Counted from the stretch's first letter, positions 26,607 through 38,223 are shown. The stretch: DNA of 64,000 bases from Saprospiraceae bacterium (GCA_016717655.1 JADKFC010000013.1:62001-126000), one strand, 5' to 3'. Notes: generated from the sequence alone by a model not told the origin. Numbers and translations: made by a program.

Positions 26607-27311
26607 TTAAATCGTGTTCTTTTCGATCAATCTGAAGCCGTTTCCGTGAATATTGGCTATTTCGATGGTCTCATCCTTGCTCAGGTACTTGCGCAACTTG
26701 GTCACAAATACGTCCATGCTCCTGGCAGTAAAATAGTTGTCTTCTCCCCAAATCTTTTTCAGTGCCTCAGATCGCTCCAACACATCGTTTTTGGCAAGGC
26801 AAAACATTTTGAGCAAATGAGCCTCTTTGGGTGATAGTTTTTCCTGGTATTCACCATCTTTATAAATAAGGGTCCTCAAAGGATAATTGAAAACATAGCC
26901 CCCAATGACAAATTCTTTTGGATCTTCTTTGGTATCTCCCACCTTGGATGACCTCTTTAAAATGGCCATTATACGATAAAGCAACTCCTCTGAATTGAAT
27001 GGCTTGGTAATATAATCGTCAGCTCCGATCTTAAATCCTTCCAAAACATCCTCTTTCAGGCTCTTCGCCGTTAAAAAAATGATCGGAGTTACAGCCCCTT
27101 TATCGCGTATCTCTTTGGCAAGGGTAAACCCATCCTTTTTGGGCATCATGACGTCAAAAATGCACAAATCGTAACTTCCTTTGTTGAATTCAATCAATCC
27201 TGCTTCTCCATCTGTGGCCAAATTGACCTCAAAATCATGCATTTCCAGGTATGATCTCAATACATCTCCAAAATTTCTGTCATCTTCTACCAGTAAAATT
27301 CTACTTGTCAT
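26607..27311 (-). CDS. OmpR-family response regulator (RprY-like)
   Basis: About 234 residues from ATG 27311, which is preceded by an AAGGGG-like ribosome-binding site; the frame is open to 27353 but the extra 14 residues lack family similarity. The receiver domain starts SRILLVEDDRNFGDVL, has the phospho-acceptor Asp in CIFDVMMPKKDG and the conserved Lys in ITKPFN. The C-terminal winged helix (FNYPLRTLIY ... YFTARSMDVFVTKLRKYL) is OmpR/PhoB type. It pairs with the histidine kinase encoded just upstream on the same strand, 127 bases away across an A/T-rich gap with no clear -7 box. In B. fragilis-type RprXY systems the regulated genes relate to stress; targets here are unknown. Confidence 0.92.
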   Translation of the reverse strand: MTSRILLVEDDRNFGDVLRSYLEMHDFEVNLATDGEAGLIEFNKGSYDLCIFDVMMPKKDGFTLAKEIRDKGAVTPIIFLTAKSLKEDVLEGFKIGADDYITKPFNSEELLYRIMAILKRSSKVGDTKEDPKEFVIGGYVFNYPLRTLIYKDGEYQEKLSPKEAHLLKMFCLAKNDVLERSEALKKIWGEDNYFTARSMDVFVTKLRKYLSKDETIEIANIHGNGFRLIEKNTI

Positions 27312-27438
27312 GCCCCTTTCGTTTGTGTTTTTACTATAAACGTTGTTTTTCAAATTTTAGTTAGTCTTAGTACTCTATTTTTATCAGATATTAATATAAA
27401 ATAAAAATATAATTTATACTTAGTTTAATTTCAATTAA

Positions 27439-28860
27439 TTATGCTTCTCTCTTGCTAGGTCTGAAGGGTAAAAACAGGGTAAAGGTACTTCCTTTTCCCG
27501 GTTCCGACTTCACACTGACCCTTCCGCCGTGGGCATCTACTATCGCTTTTACGTAGCTCAAGCCCAGTCCAAAACCTTTTACATCGTGGATATTTCCGGT
27601 ATGCACCCTATAAAATTTCTCAAAAATGTGTTTCAACGACTCCTTGGGAATACCAATACCATTGTCTGTTATGGATATTTTTACGCCATCTTTATCATCG
27701 AGCGTTTCTACTATGATGGTAGGCTGCTCCGGACAGTACTTCTCAGCGTTGTCAAGTAAGTTGGCAATAATATTGGACACGTGGTTCTGATCGGCTTCAA
27801 TGATCTCTCGTTTAGCACCCAATCTCACATCTATATTGCCCCCTCTTTCCGTAACTTTAAGTTCAGCGTGGTGGGCTGACTGGCTTACCAGCTCATTGAT
27901 GTTGATCTTTGTGGGCTTGAGTGCTATTTCTTTTCTGTCGATCTGTGCCATCTGCAACACCTTTTCAACCTGCCTCAGCATTCGCCTGTTTTCTTCTTTG
28001 ATAATGCCCAAAAACTTCTTCATTTTGACCTCATTACCCATAATCATCGGACTTTGGATCGAATCTGTGGCCAAAGATATAGTGGCAATAGGTGTCTTAA
28101 ATTCGTGGGTCATGTTGTTGATAAAGTCATTCTTGATTTCCGAAGTCTTCTTCTGTTGAAAAATAACAGATAAGGTATAGAGGAAACAAAAAAGAATCAA
28201 GCCGGTAAAAAAGATGGATACTGCCAGGATCTTCCACACTTCCTTCCACAAAACACCGGTTTTTTTTGGAAAAAATAAGTAGAGATATCCGGGCTCGTCC
28301 TTATCGTGCACATCAAAAATCGGAATCTTATACTCGGTTTCCCGCAATCCCGGACTCGATTGTACTTTCGACATCTGAGAACCGTCGCCAATCTCTGCAA
28401 CATAGTTGCCATTGAGGATGAAAAAACTCTGGGTCTCTTTTGAAAAAATACCATACTCATAGTCAATGTTAATGCCCTGATTGCTCAGCTCCGTCATCAG
28501 GTATTCATCCAGCTTTTTGATGTCTATGTTTTCAATAAATTCATCGGGTTTAATTAAAAGCAGGTTGTTTCTCAACTCATATTCCAGCTGTTGTTTCCCC
28601 CATCCATCACTGCCCTTGAGGATGTTCTGCAAATGCACATCACCTTTTTTTTGCTGAAGATAGGTTTGATAAAATTCCTTAGTCTCAACATCTTCAAGTA
28701 GCCTGATTTTAACAAAGTTAATAGCCTGGTATACCTGGTTGTTAAAATTGTTTTCTTTGATGTTCAACGACCATTTTATCCAGAAAAACTGAATAACACT
28801 GACCCCCAGTAAGGCTATGCTCATGAGGATCATTATTATGATGGTCGACCGCCTGCTCAT
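27439..28860 (-). CDS. Sensor histidine kinase (RprX-like)
   Basis: 473 residues. An N-terminal transmembrane helix (IIIMILMSIALLGVSVIQFFW) and a second near residue 210-235 (ILAVSIFFTGLILFCFLYTL) enclose a ~190-residue periplasmic sensor without a recognisable family. No HAMP domain is evident. The dimerisation domain has the phospho-acceptor His in MTHEFKTPIATI near residue 255. The ATPase domain has the N box LLDNAEKY, G1 ITDNGIGIP and G2 GFGLGLSYV. The gene starts 8 bases after the sprA stop, so both are likely on one transcript, and the response regulator follows. This neighbourhood suggests, but does not show, a link to envelope or secretion state. Confidence 0.92.
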   Translation of the reverse strand: MSRRSTIIIMILMSIALLGVSVIQFFWIKWSLNIKENNFNNQVYQAINFVKIRLLEDVETKEFYQTYLQQKKGDVHLQNILKGSDGWGKQQLEYELRNNLLLIKPDEFIENIDIKKLDEYLMTELSNQGINIDYEYGIFSKETQSFFILNGNYVAEIGDGSQMSKVQSSPGLRETEYKIPIFDVHDKDEPGYLYLFFPKKTGVLWKEVWKILAVSIFFTGLILFCFLYTLSVIFQQKKTSEIKNDFINNMTHEFKTPIATISLATDSIQSPMIMGNEVKMKKFLGIIKEENRRMLRQVEKVLQMAQIDRKEIALKPTKININELVSQSAHHAELKVTERGGNIDVRLGAKREIIEADQNHVSNIIANLLDNAEKYCPEQPTIIVETLDDKDGVKISITDNGIGIPKESLKHIFEKFYRVHTGNIHDVKGFGLGLSYVKAIVDAHGGRVSVKSEPGKGSTFTLFLPFRPSKREA

Positions 28861-28868
28861 GCTTGTTT

Positions 28869-31800
28869 TTAATTAAACATGTACCTCACCACTATACCTG
28901 ACGACATATTGACTGTTACGTTGGTTGCTACTTTTGGCGCTGTGCGTTGATATTCAAAATAGAGTCGCAATGCCAGATTTTTATACATCTGGTATTCAAT
29001 ATTGGGGCTTACCTGGATGGTTTGTGTACCCCTTGCTTTTTCGGGCTCTGTTTTTGTTTCAACACTGTATTTATAGTTTTGTGTTACATCATCCTTGAAG
29101 GAGAAATCACAGTTGATGGTCAGTTTTTTTCCCTTACCAGTAGCAGACCCTGTCTTATCGCCACCAGCCTGGTTTTTGTCTCCCCTGCCGCCACTGCTGT
29201 TGAGCCCTCCGCTGGCTGCACCTTTGTCGTCACCATTTTTGCCATCGTCCGCGCTGCCATCAGCACCTCTCTTACTTCTCACCGGTCGTTTTTTGCCGCC
29301 TCCAAATCCTTTGAAGTTGTCAATTACATAACCAAATCCAAATACAACTCCTGTACTCAGGGTTTCATTCAACTCACTGGTAGAAGCTCTCAGATCAAGG
29401 GTTCTTCCCTTTTTGTATTCAAACTTGATTTCCATGTTGTTTTTGGTCTTCATGTCAATACCGATCAACGGGCTGAATTCTTCCTTGATCATCACGGTTG
29501 AAATTTCGATCCTGGAGTAGTAGTTGTTTTCATTCGTTTTAAATTCCTGGTTGGCATCATAGGATGGCTGACTTCTAAAATCAGAAACCGCCAGGGTAGA
29601 TTTGTATCCATGTTTCAAACTAAAACTATTGAGCCAGTTTTTAAACCAAGGCAATTTGCTCAGTCCATCGTATCTTAATATCCAGTTAGGTCGAGGAATG
29701 TAATCGTAGGCCTTAAAATCACCTTCCAGGTTGAGTGTTTCATTGTTGACATTGACTCCCCTGTAGGCAGCCAAAAATGATGGTACTACTACATTGTAAT
29801 GTGTAGGACCATAACCATAAGCATAACCTTCATAATCCGGATGTTCTGCCGGATTATAATTTTTCAACCTGTGCGACACAACGGCCCTGTTGGCCTTAAA
29901 GGTAGCTACCAGGTCTTCTGATTTATCCCACAAGGTACTTAGAGAGGAATAGGTGGCTTCAAATGATCCCACATCTACCGGCGAAATTTGCATAAAGTTG
30001 TCTTTGTATTTAAACAACTCTGAATGGGAATTGCGGTAATCTTTGTTGAAATCAACATCAATTTTAAAGTCTTTAAAAGGCTCAATGGCAATCTTGGCAT
30101 TGATGTTCTGCCTCTTGGTTTGAGTGATCTGATCATTGAACGCCACACTCCTGTTGAACCAAGCCTGGTTGGTTTGCAAATAATTTCTGAGATTGCTTTT
30201 GTCCAAATCAGGCTGCAAGCCTGCAGCAAACTGCCATCCAGGTGCACTGAATCCATCAGATAATCCAAGCAGCGATGCCTCTGGCATAAAGCCGGGAATC
30301 AGGGTTCCCAAATCTTCTTTGTAGCTAAACTTGACTGACCTCAAAGCCAACAATGGCCTTATCAGGATGCGTTCAAAAGTGCTGGGATCTCTGTCTTTCT
30401 TTTCTTTCTTTTTATCCTTGTCCTTTTCGTCCTTGTCTTCTTTTCCCTCCTTACTTTCTTTTCCTTCTTCTTCTCTTCCGGTTCCTGCACCTAAGCCACC
30501 TTCTTCTTCTTTTTTGCGACTGCTGCGTTTTGATTTGCTTTTAGGGGCACCACTTTCAATCTTTTTAAGATATCCCCATTTACTATACAACTTGTCAAAA
30601 GAAAAAGTGGCATTGATAGATCTGTTTTGGGTGTTTTGAATTACGTTACCCGGTCTGTTCAAATCATCATCAATATAAATAAGAGGCCCTGCTGTCCATG
30701 CATATGTGGCTTTATAATCGGCAGAAGCCGTCACCCAATCCATGAGAGGCAGGTAACTGATAGGAATTTTATATGTTAAACCAATGTTGTGGGTATAGTT
30801 TTTCCTCCTTCCAAACTTGGCAAGGCTGTTGTTGCGGTATTGATCAAGGGTATCTGAGCTGGCCAATCTACCTTCCGCGTTGACCCAGTTTCTGTCTGCC
30901 GGATCATCGGCAATACCTACTTGTCTTAATTCATCTACTACCGCCGTTACATTAGCTTTAAAATTAAGCCTTAAAGATTTAGTAAAATCCCAGTCCAGAT
31001 TGTAGTTTCTTTCCCATTTGAACCTCCTGTCATCAAACCTGAAAACAGGTGAGCTAGGCAATCTAAAGGTCCTGTAATTAACGTATCGGTCCATATTGGT
31101 ATTGAATCCAATGCTGGTGGGCAAAGGATTGAAATTGAACTCAGAAATCAGCTTGAGTGATTTTGACTTGATGGACTTAAGCGGTTGTATGTACTTGGGC
31201 TTATTGGTAAAGCCGTATTCTAATCCAACCTTTCTTTCTGTAGTAACATCCTCCTTGATGATAGGATCTGTTTTTTCGGTCTTGGTAAAGGCATAGGTAG
31301 CACTCACGTTTTCTACACTCCACGGCTTTCCTCCTTTTCCACCTTCTTTTTTAATATTGGTGAAATTATAGGAAGTGATGGTGGTTGTTTCTTTGGCCCT
31401 GTCAATGACATTCTGCTTTTCAGCATCGGGTGTTACCTCCAACAACTCCTCTACCTTCAAATCTCTTTGATAAGGATCAAACTGAGGTGTTTTTACAGAC
31501 TTGGAATAAGAGGCAAAAAAGGGCAGACTCAATGCCAGGAACTTAGGCAACAATTTCCCAACTTGCAGAGATGTCGATACGTCATACTGATAAATTTCAT
31601 CCCTTGATCTTTCCAACAATCGCTGGTCCAAACTACCAAAGCCCACACTGCTATAACTGCCGGCAATGTTGATATCTCCAAGATCCGCCAGCTTTATCTG
31701 AGCTTTTGCCTGGGCGGCCCACGCTCCTTTTTCGTTCAGTCCGCTAGCCCTCAATTCATTGACCCAAATCTGGCCACACAACGATTTGTTTTCTTTGGAA

Positions 31801-34800
31801 GTGTTGCGTACCCCAATCTCAATTATTTTAATATAACCCAAGCTGGGCAGTCCTTTCATTACAAATTTGGCCCCTTCATTGTTGGGATCTGCCATCTCGG
31901 AAATGTTTCCATCCACCAGCCTGGCCTTTTTCAATTCCGTAAATCCTTTTAATGGAATATCAATTTTATTGGTGTCGGGCCATATATTTTGAATCGATTG
32001 ATCATCAAAGACACTCGATTTCAAAGGCAATACATATTCGTAGTAGTTGGTGTTAAGGTCTTTTCCAAGTTTGATATAAACAGAAACATCTCCTTGTTCA
32101 AAATTGACATCACGCATGGATTCTGCATGCACAAACATTTGGAGGCGCTCATATAGGTTCAGGTCTATATTACCCAACTTATTGATGGCTACATCACAAC
32201 CAGGTGCACCTTGTTGCAGATTACAGAAGTTAATGGCCAACGACTTTTCATCTTGTAAAAGATTGGATCCAAGACTGCTGTTGAGCCTCTCCTGGGTGAT
32301 ACCCGGGCTGGCTTTGTAGTTGAAAGGTGTACGACTTGAATTTTCTTCTACACCCACCTCGTCAATTGAAACAAAGGGTTTGTCGCCATCTTTACAAGAG
32401 CCCTGAGGAGAAATCCTCCACTGGTTACGAACCAACTGAAATTCAGCAAATCGGAAAGTTTTTTGCTTTTCAAAATTGGTGAAATACATACGCATAAACT
32501 GGATGGCCCTGAAGCCGGTAATGTTTTGCGATGAAGTAAATTTATTGAGTGGCACCACAAAGCGATACCATTTTTCTCTTTCATTTACCTGCTTGTATTG
32601 TTTGTAATACTGTGAATTGAGGGTATCAATTTCTCCATTCAGGTTTTTAACCTTAATCCTGTATTCATAAAATGCTTCTCCCTGGTTAAGAGAGCGGTCA
32701 TTGTTTAAGTCTTCGCTATCGGGAGTCCTGCTTCCTCTGTAAAATCTATTGTTGTCAAAATTGCTTTCCTCCGGGGTATTTCCTTCAGGACCACAGAAGT
32801 CGGCCATCCTGGTAACCATATCCAGGCCAGAGAGTTTTTCATCGTTGTAAAAAACAAAATTATCGCCCGAGGGATCCTCATTGATAATACCTTTGATGTC
32901 GGGATATCGATTGACCCAGCTTTCAAATTTAATCCTTTCTTCATCATCGCTCATCCCATCAAATCCGATGTCTTGAACCGGTATGTTTTCCAAGGCAAAA
33001 TTGCTGATGATAGGAGGTACCAGAGGAACCTTGCCATAATTGGTTTTCTTTACCGGAATATTGGGCTCTGTTGCAGTAGGTAATCCATTTTCAAAAAATT
33101 GAAGGTTGTCGCGTATCACATCTTCTGACACGTTGCCCAACTGAAACACGATTTCACCATCTTCATTGGTAGCTTCCAGGATTGCCATCTTTATCCAAAA
33201 ATGGATTCAACACCCAAAATTCTATGAATTGATAATTGTTGGCTTCAAAGTCAGTATTCTGGAAATAACGCATGATGCCACCCCATCTTGTTCTGGGGTT
33301 GTTGAGCATAATTTTGTCGCCCACAACTGTGGTACCCGCTGAAATATTGGGATATCCTTCTGGTAAATCAAAGTTATAGGGTCCTCTGATTTCAGGATAA
33401 TAACTGATGTCAAAAGTAAATAATTGGTTGATCCCTGTTTGCACTTGTCTTTTAAACAAATCGGTCTGTAATACCAGCCTGGAATAAGGGTGGGATCTGT
33501 CGGCTTCCGATTGGTTGACCGATTGATCAATCTGGTACCATGATAGTTTGGCACGATTGGCTCCATACCTCAGATCATTGGTAAGCTCTGCCTCCCTGAA
33601 TTCAGGTGGCGTGCTACTCAAAGCCCATGAATTGGTATTAAAGCCACCCAAGGTAAAGCCACTGACCGATCCTTCGAAGTCATCGATGTTGACCAAACCA
33701 CCCTGATCGTTGGCATCAGCCTGGCTGTTGATGTATTTGTTGTGCCCCGGCTTCAGGTAAGCTGCTTCGGCAGAAACACTGATGGCAGATTCTTCCTTGG
33801 TACTGAAAAAAGGCAGCCTGTCCAGTACCCGGGTAATCCAGGTCGATTTGTCGCTATAGCTAAAATCAAGTCCATAAATTTTATTGCTGATGGGGTCATC
33901 ACCCAGGTTTACTTTTTGGGTGAAGGGCCTTTCTTTCAATTTTAGAAAGGTAGCCCCCATGGTAAATTTTTTACTGAAATCGTAGTCGAGTCGGATCCCC
34001 AGCATGGTCTTGTTGAGCGAAGAAAAAGCCGACTGGTCTTCATAATTCACATTGATCGGCGTGCCCTGTGCCAGATAGGCAGGATTGAGGATCCTGAGCT
34101 TGCCCAGAGAGTAATCGATCTCGTAGTCAACCCCTTCAATCAATGTAATGGTACCCGCGGTTACCTTTACCCCGTTTCTGGGCACAAAAGGTCCTAGAGG
34201 AATCTCGCCGGTAGAGTTAGACTTGACCTTGCCCACCATTACAAACTTATTTTTTTCGGGGGTTAGCCTGGCTACGGTCACTGTAGAATCGTACAACTCC
34301 TGATACTTGTATTTAGAAGCATTGGGAATGCCTTTCAACAAGGTGTCAAGCGAACTGCCGAAGGGTTCCAGCACCGGGAAAATAATACTGCCCGACTTTT
34401 CAAGAACGGTCAAGCCCGGAACGTAATCAAATATACCATCCGACTGAGGATCTCCAAATCTATTGAGCGTATCCAGGTTGAAAATATTCAGCAAGGGTAC
34501 ATCGGGTCTTTCTGGAATGAATTTTTTTAGAGATCCATCACTGAAATCATCTTCATAGTAGATGTCAAACTGAAATCCTTCTTTGTTGAGTTGATTGGTT
34601 TTCAGGTTGTACACGTTTTTCATCATCAGATCCCAGGAGGGAAGGCGTACCTGCTGATTGCTGGATTTCAACAGTTTTACAAACATTACCTTGCTCGGTG
34701 ATGCATCATCTTCATTCTGATTGGGAGATGATGTTCTGATTTCACTGGTTTCCTGGCTTTGTCCTGCCAGCTGGCCAACAGTAAATACAGAATCGCATTT

Positions 34801-36366
34801 TTCGTTGAAGTAATATTTATAGGCCACACCCAAAACCTGATTGGGCCTGAGTTTGATGTTCAATGAAATGTAACCCAATTGAGGGTGATAGGTATATTCA
34901 CTGGCGTTAAGCAGTCTACCTCTGAAAATTTCAAAGTCTCTGATCTGGGTCATACCAAATTCAGTTCTCAGCAGCGTGGATGTTTTATCCTGACTGGATA
35001 TCGTATCATTTTTTATCAATTCCGAATACAGGCCGTTGACCCTGTTTTCTGCCAACACCTTGCCCTCACTGTCTTTCAGGTTGTCAGAAATAAAAGGACT
35101 TGGAGGAAAGAGGGTTCCTGACGGATTGTTGTATTTGGCGATGTTGGGCTCCGCAAGGTCTGCTATGGCTGCTATAAAGGTTTGACCGGGTTGATAATCT
35201 GGTCTGTCATCCGAGATCCATACTTCTATTTGAGAAATGCGGAAGGGGGTCAAAACCTGGGGCAGGTTTTTCAGAGATCTTTCATACGTTTCCCTGTTGT
35301 AATGGGAAAGGAAGAAGTGTCTGTTTTCATCGTATTGATCAGCAGTGATATCGTCAAATTCAACAATGGAAGCACCATTTTGAACCTTTACATTATTTTG
35401 TTTTGACTGTTGCTGAGACGCCAGCAAGGTCATGCGAAGGTGACCAAACTGCAGATCGGTTTTGATACCCATCAGGCTCTGTGCACCTTGAATCAGATTT
35501 CCTTTGAGTGGCAAACTTACATTACCGGCCTCTATCTTTTTAATGATATCGTCTTCAGAAAAGGCTTCTGAGTCGTACTGCAATTTGATCTTCTGGTCAA
35601 AATTAAAGCTTGACTGTGCATCGTAATTGAAGTTGAGTTTCAATTTTGTACCCACATTGCCATCAACTGTCAATCTGGGTTTGATGTCTACCGGATCCAA
35701 AAAGTTCCACGGTGATCGTTGACCGAAATTGGATCGGGTCAGGTAGTAACTAAAAAAACCGAGGGTGAGATCTATTCCTCCCTGGGGTTTCACGTTCACT
35801 TCTGTTCCCCCAAAAAGTCGATCGATGAGTGATTTTGAGATGTCGATTCTCGACATGGGATCTATTTTTCCCGACCCACTTTTTTTATTCGATTGGATAC
35901 CTGCCAGGTTGGCAAAATATTCTCGTTCCTGCTCTTTGGCTTTCCAGTCAAGGTATTCGTCAAAGGTCATGTAAGTGGGTGTGCGGTAATATTCGTCTCC
36001 TATTTTTTCATAAATGATGTATTTGCCTGTGGCCACATCGTATTCTACCTTTTGCTCAATGATGCCCGTATTGATGTCAAAAGGGTTTTTAGACTTGTCA
36101 AAGATAAAATCGCCTTTTCTATCGTTGAGGGGAATGGTATCCGGAACCATCTTCTGGGTAGTCAATCGAAAGGCTGGCAGATAGGGGTCTGGCAGGTTAG
36201 CCCCCTTCATTTGACCGGCTACCAGGTAAAAAACAGCAACACTAAAGCAACAAAGTATTTTATGGATCATGTATGCATCAGATCTGAACGTCCTCATGTT
36301 TAAATTCAACTTAGTTAACCGGATTTTGTGATTTGTAGTGTGCATGTACTCTTCTTTTTTCATCAA
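28869..36366 (-). CDS. sprA: Type IX secretion/gliding motility translocon protein SprA (Sov), frameshifted
   Basis: SprA is the giant outer-membrane beta-barrel of the type IX secretion system. The first frame starts at ATG 36366 (possibly a later Met at IHKILCCFSVAVFYLV, a signal peptide) and has SprA features (GIDLTLGFFSYYLTRSNFGQ). It ends at NPFLDKDGNPGSYQ near 33163. The second frame resumes at TNEDGEIVFQLGNVSEDVI, exactly the next conserved SprA block, and runs to a barrel end (VRYMFN). The span is one base longer than 2499 codons, so an extra base near 33170-33180 explains the break. Two Lys/Glu- and Gly-rich low-complexity inserts occur in the second half. It overlaps ruvA by 4 bases, a conserved neighbour in this phylum. 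Confidence 0.93.
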
Positions 36367-36956
36367 TTCAGCTGTTTTAACACATTTTTGATCAGATCTT
36401 CCACACTTTCGGTATTGGGATGTTTGGATAGGGCGGTAGCTATGTGTTTTTCCATTCCTGCCTTTGGAAAGCCAAGGGCCAGTAAGGCGGCCAAGGCCTC
36501 CTCTCTGATTCCGGGTACGGCTTTGGTGTGTAACTGACCCACCTCAGCATGTCCTGACTTCATAATCTTATCTTTCAAATCCAGAATGATGCGTTTGGCT
36601 GTTTTGGGACCGATGCCCTTCACCTTGCCAAGGGTAAACTCATCTTCGTGGAGGATGGCCCTTCGGAGCTCATCCGGCGTCATATAGGACATAATCACCC
36701 TGGCAGTATTGCATCCTATCCCTGAAACTGAAATCAACTGGACAAAGAGCTGGCGCTCCTCTTCTTCAAAAAAGCCGTACAGACTCATGTCGTCTTCCCG
36801 TACATGGAGATGGGTAAAAATAGTAGCTTCTGCCAAACCTTCCAGCTTGCCATAAGTACTCAAACTAATGTTGATGTGATACCCTATGCCACCTGCTTCT
36901 AAATAGATGAATGCCGGTGTTTTGTGAGTTATCCTGCCTTTGATGTATCCAAACAT
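36363..36956 (-). CDS. ruvA: Holliday junction DNA helicase subunit RuvA
   Basis: A 197-residue protein with the three RuvA domains. An N-terminal OB fold (MFGYIKGRITHKTPAFIYLE) is followed by tandem helix-hairpin-helix motifs (LISVSGIGCNTARVIM and LGKVKGIGPKTAKRII, residues ~72-125) and a C-terminal RuvB-interacting three-helix domain (EEALAALLALGFPKAG). It tetramerises on four-way junctions and loads RuvB for branch migration. It is the first gene of the ruvA-sprA transcript: a full -33/-7 promoter lies about 60 bases upstream. Confidence 0.96.
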   Translation of the reverse strand: MFGYIKGRITHKTPAFIYLEAGGIGYHINISLSTYGKLEGLAEATIFTHLHVREDDMSLYGFFEEEERQLFVQLISVSGIGCNTARVIMSYMTPDELRRAILHEDEFTLGKVKGIGPKTAKRIILDLKDKIMKSGHAEVGQLHTKAVPGIREEALAALLALGFPKAGMEKHIATALSKHPNTESVEDLIKNVLKQLN

Positions 36957-37016
36957 ATAAAAATAAGTATCCCAAACCGGCGGTAACCAATTCAGGAAAA
37001 TAATTGAATCAAATTA

Positions 37017-37047
37017 CAAAGGTAGAATTTTACTCGATATATTACAA
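37017..37047 (-). promoter_or_regulatory. Promoter of the ruvA-sprA operon (-33 and -7 boxes)
   Basis: On the minus strand, TTG (37047-37045) is separated by 20 bases from TACCTTTG (37024-37017). This is the full Bacteroidota housekeeping promoter pattern. It gives a leader of about 55 bases before ATG 36956. Confidence 0.65.
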
Positions 37048-37088
37048 TTTTAACTAATGTATAATAGGGTTGTTTTTAATTATTTTTA

Positions 37089-37997
37089 TCAAAAATGAAC
37101 CAAATCGCGGAAAAGTTGAACCCTGTTCTCTATTTCCTCTTTGTTCAGATTTTTTAAACGGTTGATGGCAAACTCTTCAACACAAAAAGATGCCAGCGCA
37201 GAACCAAAAATAATCGATTTTTTCAAATTTTCATAACTGATATCGCCCGTACTGGCCAAATAACCCATCATTCCTCCCGCAAATGTATCTCCGGCACCCG
37301 TTGGGTCGGTTACCTGCGCCAAAGGTAGGGCCGGAGCATAAAAGATCCTGCCTTCGTGAAAAAGCAGGGCTCCATGTTCTCCCTTCTTGATTACCAAGTA
37401 TTTAGGTCCCATTTGATGGATGATTTCAGCTGCCTTCACCAGTGAGTGCTCTCCACTCAACTGCCTGGCTTCTTCATCATTGATGGTGAGGAGGTCTACC
37501 CTTTTCAGTACTTTTTTCAACTCGTCAAGGGCAATGTCCATCCAGAAATTCATGGTGTCTAGAGCAATCAACTTTTGTGTGCCATCGAGCTGGTCCAGCA
37601 CTTTTTGCTGGATAGCCGGTGTGAGGTTGCCCAACATCACAAACTTACAAGACTTGTAGGATTCGGGTAAGATGGGGTTAAAATCGGCCAAAACATTCAA
37701 ATCTGTGGTCAGGGTGTCCCTGCTGTTCATGTTTTGGTGATATCGGCCCGCCCAGAAAAAAGATTTTCCGTCTGCTACTACTTCCAGACCCTCCATACTC
37801 ACCCCTCTGGCTTTGAGGGCATCGATTTCCGCAGTTGGAAAATCTCCGCCTACAATGGCAGAAAGATAGATTTCTTTGGTAAAATAAGATGCGGCATAAC
37901 TGATGTAAGTACAAGCTCCGCCTATGACGTTTTCTGCCTTTCCAAAGGGAGTCTCAATGGTATCAAAGGCTACTGTTCCAACAGTGAGTAAGCTCAT
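37089..37997 (-). CDS. PfkB family carbohydrate/nucleoside kinase
   Basis: A 302-residue ribokinase-fold enzyme. The N-terminal substrate side has ENVIGGACTYISYAAS, and the ATP/anion-hole signature near residue 235 is VTDPTGAGDTFAGG with the catalytic Asp. The family phosphorylates sugars or nucleosides with ATP in the cytoplasm. The N-terminus (SLLTVGTVAFDTIETPFG) is a pattern I know from conserved Bacteroidota PfkB proteins of unassigned substrate. It lies downstream of tRNA-Val and its terminator, and no -7 box is clear directly upstream. Substrate unknown. Confidence 0.88.
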   Translation of the reverse strand: MSLLTVGTVAFDTIETPFGKAENVIGGACTYISYAASYFTKEIYLSAIVGGDFPTAEIDALKARGVSMEGLEVVADGKSFFWAGRYHQNMNSRDTLTTDLNVLADFNPILPESYKSCKFVMLGNLTPAIQQKVLDQLDGTQKLIALDTMNFWMDIALDELKKVLKRVDLLTINDEEARQLSGEHSLVKAAEIIHQMGPKYLVIKKGEHGALLFHEGRIFYAPALPLAQVTDPTGAGDTFAGGMMGYLASTGDISYENLKKSIIFGSALASFCVEEFAINRLKNLNKEEIENRVQLFRDLVHF

Positions 37998-38052
37998 TTG
38001 TGTGGGTTTGTGCCCGGTTTACCAATCTCATCTGACTAGGCCGGACTATGAA

Positions 38053-38087
38053 TTAAAAAAGGGGACACAAATATTTTGTATCCCCTT
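38053..38087 (-). terminator. Rho-independent terminator after tRNA-Val
   Basis: Arms of 13 bases (38059-38071 and 38075-38087, one mismatch) with a GGGG/CCCC core and a 3-base loop. On the minus strand the hairpin is followed by TTTTTT. It starts 6 bases after the tRNA 3' end, separating it from the PfkB gene. Confidence 0.85.
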
Positions 38088-38092
38088 CCGGG

Positions 38093-38167
38093 TGGGAAGT
38101 ACTGGGTTCGAACCAGTGACCCCCTGCTTGTAAGGCAGGTGCTCTGAACCAGCTGAGCTAACCTCCC
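38093..38167 (-). tRNA. tRNA-Val, anticodon TAC
   Basis: A 75-base cloverleaf on the minus strand. The acceptor arms GGGAGGT and ACTTCCC pair with one G-U. The D arm is in TAGCTCAGCTGG, the anticodon stem-loop is CTGCCTTACAAGCAG with anticodon TAC, and the T arm is CTGGTTCGAACCCAG. The CCA tail is not encoded. A -7 box lies about 48 bases upstream and a terminator directly downstream, so it is a single-gene transcript. Confidence 0.96.
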
Positions 38168-38215
38168 CGATTGTCGCTAACCGGTTGCTTCCAACCAAGT
38201 TTTTAAAAGCGACTG

Positions 38216-38223
38216 CAAAGATA
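38216..38223 (-). promoter_or_regulatory. -7 promoter box of tRNA-Val
   Basis: Minus-strand TATCTTTG, an exact TAnnTTTG match, 48 bases upstream of the tRNA 5' end. The rest of the gap to 38371 shows no gene. Confidence 0.5.

Noticed and set aside
28947..29501. 184-codon plus-strand ORF opposite sprA
   Set aside because: Lies opposite the sprA barrel and low-complexity insert; no family resemblance.
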